Assembly: GCA_948567375.1 (NCBI GenBank)
Contig: OX419755.1
Location: 46,195,001-46,259,000 of the forward strand
DNA from: Lunularia cruciata
Taxonomy: Eukaryota > Streptophyta > Marchantiopsida > Lunulariales > Lunulariaceae
Direction: 5' to 3'
Length of the DNA stretch: 64,000 bases
Below are positions 1 through 9,217 of this stretch, one piece after another; position 1 is the stretch's first letter, and each line of letters begins with the position of its first letter. The translations under genes and the position numbers were made by a program. Under the pieces are notes generated by a model that was not told where the DNA came from, did not search any database, and saw nothing but the letters and a program-made list of their open reading frames with translations.

Positions 1-2
1 TA

Positions 3-1373
3 AGTGAGAGACTCACTCAAGTTGGTGTTTCAGCTGATCTGATTGGTGCTATCTCTAGACTCTATGAGAAGGTGGTTGTGAAACTTTCATCTTTGAGCTC
101 TCAAGATATCCTTAGCACAATGGGTGTGATCCAAGGTTGCTCTCTATCTCCAACATTGTTTGGAATCTTCATCGATGATCTAGAGAGGGTGCTGATGGAA
201 GCTGGAGCTACAGGTGTACAGGTTGGCTCCTTGATGATACATGCACTACTATATGCGGATGATGTAGTGCTCCTCTCTACCAATCCACAAAGTTTACAGA
301 AGTTGTTGGATTCTCTTCTCTTGTTTTGCAATCAAACAAAGATGGAGGTGAACCTTGACAAGTCCAAGGTGATTGTGGTGGGTTCTAAAGGTGTCACACC
401 TTTCTTTTTTGATGGACAGCAATTGGAGTATGTTTCTTCTTACAAGTACTTGGGTCTTGAGTTTTCTCATGACTATAGTTGGTCCACTTGTATGAAGATG
501 AGAATCAATGCAGGCTTTAGAGCTTTGTATTTACTCATGAACCGCTCTAGACTTGCTCACCTTACCACATGGGAGTTGAAGAAGGTGTTGTTCAGATCTC
601 TTGTGCAGCCGGTGGTTCTCTATGGTGCTCAGATTTGGGGTCCAGGTACTAAGAAGACATGGTGGCAAAAGGTGGAGAAAGTTCAGAAATTGTTTTTGTG
701 TGATGAACTTGGAGTGAGGACTCAAACTCCTTATGTATTGTTGCTTGCTAAAACAGGGTTTTTACCGCTTGAGGCTGAAGCTTTGTTCTTGGCTCTCACA
801 TATGCCACTAAGGTGAGGTCCATGGAGCATGAGAGACTTCCCTACCAAGCTTTTTGTGCCACTCTATCTATTGGTTGGTATACAGATCTGATTGCATGGG
901 CCACAAGGTGGAATGTTTCTGAGCGACATTGGAGATTGGAGCCTATTGCACTTCGAGAGGTGATCAAGGAGCAGTTCTTACTTCGCTTATGGCAGCAACC
1001 CGGTACCAAGATGGTGTTCTATCAACAGTTTGTAAATCCTATGTTGGTGTATTGTGAGCAAGATTATCTCTTGGCTAGGATTTCTACTTCATTGAGACAT
1101 GTTATCGCTCAATATAGAACTAGTTCTCATAGACTAGAAGTAGAACAAGGACGTTGGCAGCAGATAGAGCACTCCATGTGACTTTGCAAATTGTGTATTA
1201 TGAGCAAAGTTGAGGATGAGCATCATGTGTTTGTTGATTGCCCTTGTTACATGCAGATTAGAGTTAAACATCAGATTACTTGTAGTGACTTCTCAACTCT
1301 CTTACATGTTGAAGCTTTAGCATTAGGGAAGTACATGAAAGAAGTTACTTTACATCGGACCAATTTGTTATAG
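3..1373 (+). pseudogene. LINE reverse transcriptase, C-terminal half (one nonsense codon)
   Basis: A single frame runs from the window edge to a TAG at 1371-1373 and is broken once, by TGA at 1179-1181. The homologous codon in copy H is CGA, so this is a C-to-T change. RT motif B (QGCSLSPTLFGIFIDDLE) and motif C (YADDVVLLS) are intact. They are followed by the thumb region (YKYLGLEF, LYGAQIWGP) and a C-terminal Cys/His cluster around DEHHVFVDCPC. The N-terminal RT, endonuclease and ORF1 parts are missing at the window edge. The terminal TAG is also probably secondary: other copies have CAG or CAA there and read on to a CCC-TAG stop 18 bases later. Confidence 0.88.
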
Positions 1374-1385
1374 ATTGGTCCGATG
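1353..1385 (+). other. Hairpin at the 3' end of the LINE coding region
   Basis: CATCGGACCAAT (1353-1364) and ATTGGTCCGATG (1374-1385) are perfect 12-base reverse complements around a 9-base loop. The structure covers the last RT codons. In this copy a TAG stop lies in the loop. Copies H (17753-17785) and the minus-strand 3' end near 4900-4935 keep imperfect versions. A second CCTAGG-based inverted repeat follows at about 1385-1406. LINEs of several clades need a 3' RNA hairpin for template recognition, so that role is plausible here but inferred. Confidence 0.6.
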
Positions 1386-1495
1386 CCCTAGGCCCTTGCC
1401 TAGGCTCACATTTCATATGTTTTGTATTGTGTTTCCAGCCTTTTGACTCTTTGGGTCTTTCGGGCTTTATATTTCATTGTTTCATTGTTTCATTG

Positions 1496-3215
1496 CTACC
1501 AACGTCCTTGTTCTACTTCTAGTCTATAAGAACTAGTTCTATATTGACCAATAACGAATCTAAGTGAAGTAGCAATCCTAACCAAGAGATAATCTTGTTC
1601 ACAATACACCAACATAGGATTTACAAACTGCTGATAGAACACCATCTTGGTACTGCGTTGCGGCTATAAGTGTAGTAAGAACTGCTCCTTGATCACCTCT
1701 TGAAGTGCAAAAGGCTCCAATTTCCAATGTTGCTCAAAAACATTCCACCTTGTGGCCCATGCAATAAGATCTGTATACCAACCAATAGATAGAGTGGCAC
1801 AAAAAGTTTGGTAGGGAAGTCTCTCATGCTCCATGGACCTCACCTAAGTGGCATATGTGAGAGCTAAAAAAAAACTTCAGCCTCAAGGGACAAAAACCCA
1901 GTTTCAGCAAGCAGCAATACATAAGGAGTTTGAGTTCTCACTCCAAGTTCATCACACAAAAACAGTCTCTGAATTTTCTCCACCTTTTGCCACCATGTCT
2001 TCTTAGTACATGGACCCCAAATCTGAGTACCATAGAGAACCACCAGCTGCACAAGAGATCTAAATAGTACCTTCTTCAACTCCGATGTGGTAAGATGAGC
2101 AAGTCTAGAGCGATTCATGAGTGAATACAAAGCTCTAAACCCTGCATTGATTCTCATCTTCACACAAGTTGACCAACTATAGTCATGAAAAAACTCAAGG
2201 CCCAAGTACTTATAAGAAGAAGCCTGCTCCAATTGCTGTCCATCAAAAAAGAAAGGTGTGACACCTTTGGAACCCACCACAATCACCTTGGACTTGTCAA
2301 GGTTCACCTCCATCTTTGTTTGATTGCAAAAGCAAAGTAGAGAATCCAACATCTTTTGTAAACTCTGTGGATTTGTGGAGAAGAGCACTACATCATCTTC
2401 ATAAAGGAGTGCATGTGTCATCAAAGAGCCAACATGTACACCAATAGCTCCAACTTCCATGAGTAGTCTCTGTAGATCATCGATGAAGATTCCAAACAAA
2501 GTTGGAGATAGAGAGCAACCTTGAATCACACCCATTGTGCTAAGGACATCTTGAGAGCTCAAAGATGACAGTTTCACAACCACTTTCTCATAGAGTCTAG
2601 AGATAGCACCAATCAGATCAGCTAAAACACCAACTTCAATGAGTCTCTCACTTAGAGATTTCCTCAGTACCTTATCAAACGCCTTCCTGAAATCAATAAA
2701 TGTAACATAGATAGCTCTCCTAACACCCTTGGATTTCCACCACAAAACATGGAGTGCCAATAGGTGGTCCAAAGAACTAAAGCCTGATCTGAAACCAAGT
2801 TGGCACTTAGCTCAAATTTTGTACTTTTCAGCCCAAGTGCTCAACCTTGACTCCAAAATTTGACCATACAACTTGGCAAAGACACTACCAACAAGTATGG
2901 TACGAAAATTGGCAACAAAATCTCTTTGGCCAGACTTGTGAATAAGAACTACCTTCTTGAAGCACCATCTATCAGGAAAGCCAATCTTGATTGCCTCATT
3001 CAAATGAGAAGTGAGTATTGCAATCAAATGGCTGCCGCCCCACTTCAAAAGTTCAACACATAGTCCATCAAGGTCTTTAGCCTTACCATTGGCAAACTTC
3101 TTCAATTGCTACTTGATATCAGCTTCGGAGATGGTGAGAGCAGATCCAAGGCAAGGTGCTATGCTTGGAGCATTAGGGAAAAAGTACAGATCCTTCACAA
3201 TCAAAGGTCTGCCTT
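1496..3215 (-). mobile_element. LINE copy B (RT region), minus strand
   Basis: On the minus strand this is a 5'-truncated LINE. It starts just before the RT (linker reading DLYFFPNAPSM), runs through RT motif A (FIDFRKAFDKV), B (QGCSLSPTLFGIFIDDL) and C, and ends abruptly in the RT C-terminus at 1496 against the tail of copy A. Motif C reads YEDD instead of YADD, and the frame is broken near 2790 and in the thumb region, so it is dead. Its 5' end is not joined to earlier LINE sequence but to a full-length U2 snRNA copy in the same orientation (3224-3424), as expected for a template-switch chimera. Confidence 0.87.
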
Positions 3216-3223
3216 TGTAGGGG

Positions 3224-3424
3224 AGGATGGGTTGTGCCAGCCAATGAAGTAATGCAAGACCACGACAACATTGGCGGAACCGAGCCAGCAAGCTAACACG
3301 TTTGCTCCACACCCGTGAGAAATTAGATTTATATTGTGAGAGTCTATGATCCTCGTATCAGATATTAAACTGATAAGAACAGATTCTACACTTGATCTTT
3401 GCAAAAAGGTACAAGAAAGGCAAA
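3224..3424 (-). pseudogene. U2 snRNA retropseudogene fused to a LINE 5' end
   Basis: Read on the minus strand, about 200 bases match spliceosomal U2 snRNA from its first nucleotides to its 3' end. The clearest blocks are AAGATCAAGTGTAG followed by TCTGTTCTTATCAGTTTAAT (complement of about 3363-3402), and the 3' block AGCTTGCTGGCTCGGTT and GGCTGGCACAACCCATCC (complement of about 3226-3293). The length fits U2. The branch-site recognition element GUAGUA has become GUAGAA, and the Sm-site U-run is broken to AATTTCTC, so it should be non-functional. The flank upstream is a LINE 5' monomer with no snRNA USE/TATA promoter. The downstream end abuts LINE copy B in the same orientation. Identification rests on remembered U2 consensus. 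Confidence 0.87.
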
Positions 3425-3585
3425 GAAAACTCTAGAGGCCATAACTCAATATCTATTTGCTCAAATGAGTTCATTTTTTATTCATTTGCAAGAGGTCCTT
3501 GAGAGCTTTTGATTGAGACCTTATTTGTAGATTTTGAATTGATGTGGCAGAGGTAATGAATTTTCAAAATCTGTAGCCATCAGTG
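3425..3585 (+). repeat. Single LINE 5' monomer
   Basis: One unit of the ~180-bp LINE 5' repeat, nearly identical to 8845-8996 (shared blocks include CTCAATATCTATTTGCTCAA and GAGCTTTTGATTGAGA). It is the flank into which the U2-LINE chimera (left) and LINE copy C (right) are set. Confidence 0.75.
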
Positions 3586-3587
3586 AA

Positions 3588-4256
3588 CTTTTGGAAGAAG
3601 GTAACCATCAGATCTACATCTCCATTGTTGGACCTCAACAAGCTTTGTGACTATGTGAAATATCTGTAATTTTTCCCTGATGCTCCAAGCATGGCACCTT
3701 GCCTTGGATCTGCTTTCACTATCTATGAAGCTGATGTCGAGTACCAACTAAAGAAGTTGGCCAATGGTAAGGCTGAAGACCTTGATGGACTATGTGTTGA
3801 ACTTTTGAAGTGGGGCGGTAGCCAACTGATTTCAGTACTCACTTCTCATATGAATAAGGCAATCAAGTGTGGCTTTCTTGATAGATGGTGCTTGAAGAAG
3901 GTAGTTCCTATTCACAAGTCTGGCCAAAGAGATGTTGTTGCCAATTACCGTACCATACTAGTTGGCAGTATCTTTGCCAAGTTGTATGGTCAAATTTTGG
4001 AGTCTAGGTTGAGTACTTGGGCTGAAAAGTACAAAGTTTGAGCTAAGTGCCAAGCTGGTTTTAGATCAGGCTTTAGTACTTTGGATCACTTATGGGTACT
4101 CCATGTTTTGTGGTGGAAATCTAAAGGTGTTGGGAGAGCTCTCTATGTTGCATTTATTGATTTTAGGAAGGCCTTTGATAAGGTGCTTAGGAAATCTCTA
4201 AGTGAGAGACTCAATGAAGTTGGTGTTTCAGTTGATCTGATTGGTTCTGATCTCTA
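3588..4256 (+). mobile_element. LINE copy C (RT N-terminal half)
   Basis: Plus-strand LINE fragment, truncated at the 5' end just upstream of the RT. The 116-residue frame at 3691-4041 includes the RT entry region (LKKLANGKAEDLDGLCVELLKW and KKVVPIHKSGQRDVVANYR, in pieces). After a stop at 4039-4041 the same product continues to motif A (FIDFRKAFDKV, about 4156-4190). The copy ends at about 4256, where it meets an inverted piece of the same element before motif B. No tail is present. Confidence 0.83.
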
Positions 4257-4806
4257 GTAGAAATACTAGCCAAGAAATCTTGCTCACAATACATCAACAT
4301 AGGATTCACAAACTGCTGGTAGAACACCATCTTGGTATTGGGTTGCTGCCATAAGCAAAGTAAAAACTTCTCCTTGATAACCTCTTGTAGTGCAATGGGC
4401 TCCAATCTCCAATGTCGCTCGGAAACATTCCACCTTGTGGCCCATGCAATCAGATTTGTATACCAACCAATAGATAGAGTGGCACAAAAATCTTGGTAGG
4501 GAAGTCTCTTATGCTCCATGGACCTCACCTTAGTGGCATATGTGAGAGCTAAAAACAAAACTTCAGCCTCAAGAGGCAAAAACCCAATTTCAGCAAGCAT
4601 CAATACATAAGGAGTTTAGGTCCTCACCCCAAGTTCATCACACTATTTTTGAACTTTTTCCACCTTTTGCCACCATCTCTTCTTAGTACCTGGATCCCAA
4701 ATCTGAGCACCATAGAGAACCACCGGCTGCACAAGAGATCTAAACAACACCTTCTTCAACTCTCATGTGGTAAGATGAGCAAGTCTAGAGCGGTTCATGA
4801 GTGAAT
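4257..4806 (-). mobile_element. LINE copy D (RT C-terminal part), minus strand
   Basis: Minus-strand RT thumb and C-terminal region. It contains the block around LPLEAEVLFLALTYATKVRSMEH and the WATRWNVSERHW motif seen in copies A and H. It meets copy C head-on at 4256 and a LINE 3' end at 4806, so both borders are internal breakpoints. Frames are broken by several stops. Confidence 0.8.
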
Positions 4807-4957
4807 ATGAAACAATGAAACAATGAAATATAAAGCTCGAAAGACCCAAAGAGTCAAAAGGCTGGAAACACAATACAACACATATGAAATGTGAGCCTAG
4901 GGCATTTGACCAATTTGTAACAAATTGGTCTGATGTAAACTAATCTCCATCATTTTG
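4807..4957 (-). mobile_element. LINE 3' end with octamer tail, minus strand
   Basis: Complement of the LINE 3' terminus: the last RT codons, the imperfect 3' hairpin, the CCTAGG region, the segment reading CTTTTGACTCTTTGGGTC, and the tail (ATTTCATTGTTTCATTG on the minus strand). It is separated from copy D by a breakpoint at 4806/4807, and its other side joins directly to a 5' monomer array, so a deletion has removed the body of the element. Confidence 0.8.
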
Positions 4958-6175
4958 AACTCTGTCACAAAAGTTATGAGTGATTGAACTTTCTAACAGA
5001 GGCTCAATATTTGAGAGTTTGTTTCTTCATCATCAAGAGTCCAAATGGAGTGATATTTGTGGAAATGGATGCGCCTTAACAAGGTCTTTTGATTGATACC
5101 AAGCATGCTGGAATCCCACGTCTATGCAAAAAGTTACACAGATTTGAATTTTATCATCTTTGGTAGATTTTAGGGTTTGAACTATAAATTTGAATTATTG
5201 TATCTCCGCCAATACTTGAGCAAATGGAGTGATTAAATTTTCATTAGAAGTGCTATCCTAAAAGCTTTCTTTCAAGGTAAAGTTTGTTCAGTTTGGAGCA
5301 GTACATTGGGAGAGCTGGATTTTTCAATTTTGAGGAAGTTTTGAGTAGTCCTTGTGATTGTGCGAGAATTGGGAAGGTTATTGCTCTGTGGTCACAAGTG
5401 CAAATCCAGTGAAAATTGTTGCATCAGAATCTATAAGGCCAAGCTTGCAGCACATGGAGGTCTGAGCAAGCAGTGGTGATAATTCTCATTCTCTCACATC
5501 TCGTGCATCTTGGTGTTTGGAGTACCAACTTTGCAGTGCAAGTTCTCCTCACTCACAAACCCAATTTAGATGATTCTTGTGTCATAAAAACCACATGGTC
5601 ATAGGCTTTCTATTGAGTCCATATATGAAAAATTTGGATATCCAACTTAGATGATATGACCATTTGTTTCACTGTAACACTTGCAAGTACTAAGTGTTAA
5701 AATCTGCACATGTGAAGTAGGACTGCTCTGTACTTATGGGTCCAAATCAAGTGGTTTTTGTGGCAATAGAACTACTATTGTGCAAGGTTTCTATTGAGGT
5801 CTGATTTGTAGAAATTGGAAGTCAGATAAGGAAGTTGTGACAGTTTGAAATCTATGACTTTTTGGACATCATAACATTATGAAGTGCAAATTCAAGCTAT
5901 TGTATCTTTGTACTCAATGATCCAAATGAAGTGATCTTTGTGTCTTTAGAATCAGCTCCCTCAGACCTATACACTGAAAATTGATTGCCAGAGGTTAGGT
6001 GACAGATAAGAAGCTCTAGGTTCTTCAAATTTTGCAGCTTTTGGTATCTTTGTGCACTACAGATTTGAAAGATAGTATCTTTGCACTCACATATTCAAAT
6101 GAGTTGATTCTTATCTCATTAGAATCAGCTTATCAAGGTCCTTACTTCCACACCAGCCTAGTAGTGCTTAAAATT
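4958..6175 (+). repeat. LINE 5' region: ~180-bp monomer array 1
   Basis: A diverged tandem array of about seven units. The anchor (T)CCAAATg-AGTGAtttttgtg recurs at 5040, 5219, 5399, 5560, 5741, 5921 and 6094, giving spacings of 179, 180, 161, 181, 180 and 173. Similarity extends beyond the anchor: each unit has a GTATCTTTG-type block just before it and a CATTAGAA-type block just after. The array is nearly collinear with 12670-13950, which lies directly upstream of ORF1 in copy H, so it is read as the LINE 5' region rather than a free satellite. Confidence 0.8.
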
Positions 6176-6179
6176 GTAA

Positions 6180-8100
6180 AACAATGAAATATAAAGCCCA
6201 AAAGGTGTGACATCTTTGGAACCCACCACAATCACCTTGGACTTGTCAAGGTTCACCTCCATCTTTGTTTGATTGCAAAAGCAAAGTAGAGAATCCAACA
6301 GCTTTTGTAAAATTTGTGGATTGGTGGAGAGAAGCACTACATCATCTGCACAAAGGAATGCATGTATCATCAAAGAGCCAACTTGTAAACCTGTAGCTCC
6401 AGCTTCCATTACTAGTCTCTCTAGATCATCGATGAAGATTCCAAACAAAGTTGGAGATAAAGAACAGACTTGAATCACACCCATTGTGCTAAGGACATCT
6501 TGAGATCTCAAAGATGAAAGTCTCACAACCACTTTCTCATAGAGTCTAGAGATAGCACCAATCAGATTGGTTGAAACACCAACTTCAATGAGTCTCTCAC
6601 TTAGAGATTTCTTGAGCACCTTATCAAAGGCCTTCCTGAAATCAATAAATGCAACATAGAGAGCTCTCCCAACACCTTTAGATTTCCACCACAAAACACG
6701 GAGTACCAATAGGTGATCCAAAGTACTAAAGCCTGATCTAAAACCAGCTTGGCACTTAGCTCAAACTTTGTACTTTTCAGCCCAAGTACTCAACCTAGAC
6801 TCCAAAATTTGACCATACAACTTGACAAAGATATTGCCAACTAGTATGGTACGGTAATTGGTGACAACATCTCTTTGGCCAGACTTGTGAATAGGAACTA
6901 CCTTCTTCAAGCACCATCTATCAAGAAAGCCACACTTGATTGCCTCATTCAAATGAGAAATGAGTACTAAAATCAATTGGCTACCACTCCACTTCAGAAG
7001 TTCAACACATAGTCCATCAAGGTCTTCAGCCTTACCATTGGCCAACTTCTTCAGTTGATACTTGACATCAGTTTCAGAGATAGTGAGAGCAAATCTGAGG
7101 CAAGGTGCCATGCTTGGAGCATCAAGGAAAAAGAACAAATCTTTCACATAGTCACAAAGCTCGTTGAGGTCCAACAATGGAGATGGAGATCTGATGGTTA
7201 CCTTCATCCAAAAAGCCTTGGGATTGCTCCTCAGTTCAGTGCTCAACTCAACCCCCTTGAGTCTCAAAAGTGCCCGCTTTTTGCACTTAACCAACTTTTT
7301 GTATGAAACAACTGCCTGATTTTGTGCAATCTGATCAAAAGAACTATCCATAGCTTTGATCCTTGCCATTTTGCAATCAGCATCATACATCTATTGCAAG
7401 GGAGACCAAGTCTCTTCCTGTGAGAACCTCTTGGAAACAAAGAAGTTGATGTAGATTGAAGAAGTTCAACCAACTAATCAATACGTTGTTGAAAATGAGA
7501 ACTCCTCTTCATACAGATTGGTCAGATGCCCTAGGCTTTGGCCTAGGCTCACATTTCATATGTTTTGTATTGTGTTTCTAGCTTTTTGACTCTTTGGGTC
7601 TTCTAGGCTTTATAATTCATTGTTTCATTGTCTCATAGAACTCAATTTCCCTTGGATAGCTTGTTGGTACAAATCTCTATTGTGAAAATCCAGACAAAGT
7701 TTGCCTCTAAAGGCATGGTCAATAGGTAATGTGGTTCTATTGAGGCAAGGAAGAAGGATGGTACAAGATAGAGGTGCATGGTCAAATTCTGGTTGAGGAT
7801 CTAAAACAACAAAATCTGAGACAAGGTGGATCATTAGCTAAAGTGAGCATATAATCTATGGTGCTTGATCCACCTGAGGCAAAGCATGTGCTTTTACAAG
7901 TTTTTGGAAATTGAGAAAGGCCATTCAAGATCTTCAAGCTACAATTAGTACCAAACCTCAAAAAGTGCTCACTCATGGGGTTGGACATAAGATCTTTGGA
8001 AGAGTGGGACCAAGCACTAGAATGGTCTATCAAGCTATGGAAAGGATTATTCTCAAGGTCACTCAACTCAGGGATCTGAGAGGCTTGGATCCTAGCATTG
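6180..8100 (-). mobile_element. LINE copy E (endonuclease to RT), minus strand
   Basis: Read on the minus strand: the endonuclease C-terminal part (about 8100 to 7634; FHSLIDHSSAW, SSTIDYMLT), then the EN-RT linker, then the RT N-terminal half (7505 to 6202) with FIDFRKAFDKV. Motif C is CADD instead of YADD, and motif B is QVCSLSP instead of QGCSLSP. After GSKDVTPF the copy jumps to the last ~20 bases before the tail (6180-6201), so the RT C-terminal half is deleted. A 128-bp plus-strand LINE 3' end (7506-7633) interrupts it between endonuclease and RT. Confidence 0.85.
7506..7633 (+). mobile_element. 128-bp LINE 3'-end insertion in copy E
   Basis: It contains only the end of the element: CAGATTGGTCAGATG, the CCTAGG inverted repeat, the CTTTTTGACTCTTTGGGTC segment and an ATTCATTGTTTCATTG tail. 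The host minus-strand reading frame (…KLSSM / RSSHFQQ…) resumes across it, so it is a clean insertion. The flanks CTTCAT (left) and TCTCAT (right) look like a decayed target-site duplication. This is an extreme 5' truncation showing that the 3' terminus alone can be integrated. Confidence 0.8.
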
Positions 8101-8105
8101 AGTTG

Positions 8106-9217
8106 AAGGAAGGAGTTTTCGCACCTTTGAGAGGAGAGGAGTCCTGAAAGTTTGACAAGCTATATCTCAGTACAAACATGTCCAAAAATTTTCTTTCTGG
8201 TCTTGTTAGAAGTGCCTTGCCAAGAGCTTTCCATAGCTATCAAGATTGCATCGTTTTGAGATTGCTGCAAGAAGTTATGACCGATTGAAAAGAGAGGGTG
8301 TCCAGATTTGGGAGTTTAAATCTTCATCATATAGTGTCCAAATCTAGTGATTTCTGTGGCATTGGAAGCGCCTTGGGAATTTCTTTGCATTGATGCTAAG
8401 CACGCTAGAAGATGACATCTACACAGAAAGTAATGAAGATTCCAATTTTGTCATCTTTGGCAAATTTTAGGATTTGAGCTCAAATTTCAACACATTGTAA
8501 CTTTTTGGTTCCATGTCCAAATGTTTCAATCTCAAGCTTATTGGAAACACATGTGAAATTTCTTTCTTTTGACTCAATGTTTGTTGAAGTTGGAGTTCTA
8601 TGGAGCACGTTTGGATTTTCATCAATCTGAGATCCTGTGCTATTGGTGGTGCTCAAATCTGCAACTTTCAGAGGTAGGAACTTTGGACCCACATCTTCAA
8701 ATGAGGTGATCTTGGACTCATTAGAAGCATATTGTCAAAAGCTATTGGTTGAAACTGTTTTCATAGAATTTGAAGATCTGTGCTTGAACTTATAAGCATT
8801 TGAATTCTGTAACTCAATGTGGTTTAGAAGTTCAGTATAGAAAACTCTAGAGACCATAACTCAATATCTATTTGCTCAAATGAGTTCATTTTTTATTCAT
8901 CTGAAAGAGGTACTTAAGAGCTTTTGATTGAGATCTCATTTGTAGATTTTGAAGTAATGTGGCCAAGGTTATTAATTTTCGAAATCTGTAGGATTTCAAA
9001 GTTTTCATGTAGAAAAGTGTAAATTCAAAAGTTTATAACTTTTGATTTACAAGTCCAAATGAGTAGATTTTTGGTTCATTTTAACAAGTACCTATAGAGC
9101 TATTGGTGAATATAGATTCATGTATAATGTCACCATGTGAAACAGAAAACATTGGAATTTTACAATCTGTAAAATTTCTTTAAGATTTTGCAAACCAAAA
9201 TTCCAAGAGTTTAGGGT
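8106..9217 (+). repeat. LINE 5' region: ~180-bp monomer array 2
   Basis: Anchors at 8181, 8336, 8516, 8696, 8876 and 9054 give spacings of 155, 180, 180, 180 and 178. The array begins with a segment containing GAGAGGAGAGGAGTCC, also found in inverted form near 18945-18965, which may mark the element's 5' start. The units differ from array 1 but keep the same register: a TTTATAACTTTTGATT-like block, then the CCAAATGAG anchor, then a CATTAGAA-like block. Array 2 leads into LINE copy F. Confidence 0.8.

Larger units (their letters stand above)
1..1495 (+). mobile_element. LINE copy A, 3' portion with tail
   Basis: This is the 3' part of a non-LTR retrotransposon that enters from the left window edge. 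It covers the second half of the reverse transcriptase, the C-terminal Cys/His region, a short 3' UTR and a tail of three perfect TTTCATTG octamers at 1472-1495. The sequence right after the tail (1496 onward) is the same LINE family on the other strand, cut inside its coding region, so copy A most likely inserted into an older minus-strand copy (B). Its 5' end and left target-site duplication lie outside the window. It is the least damaged RT C-terminus here. Confidence 0.9.

Noticed and set aside
101-725. Minus-strand open frames opposite LINE copy A
   Set aside because: Antisense shadows of the RT frame, with no motif of their own.
3109-3404. Short protein frames across 3109-3404 on both strands
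   Set aside because: The region is a U2 snRNA copy and its LINE junction; the frames are incidental.
4958-6175. Monomer arrays as a centromeric satellite
   Set aside because: The 180-bp period is tempting, but array 3 is continuous with LINE ORF1 and the arrays hold only 5-7 diverged units.
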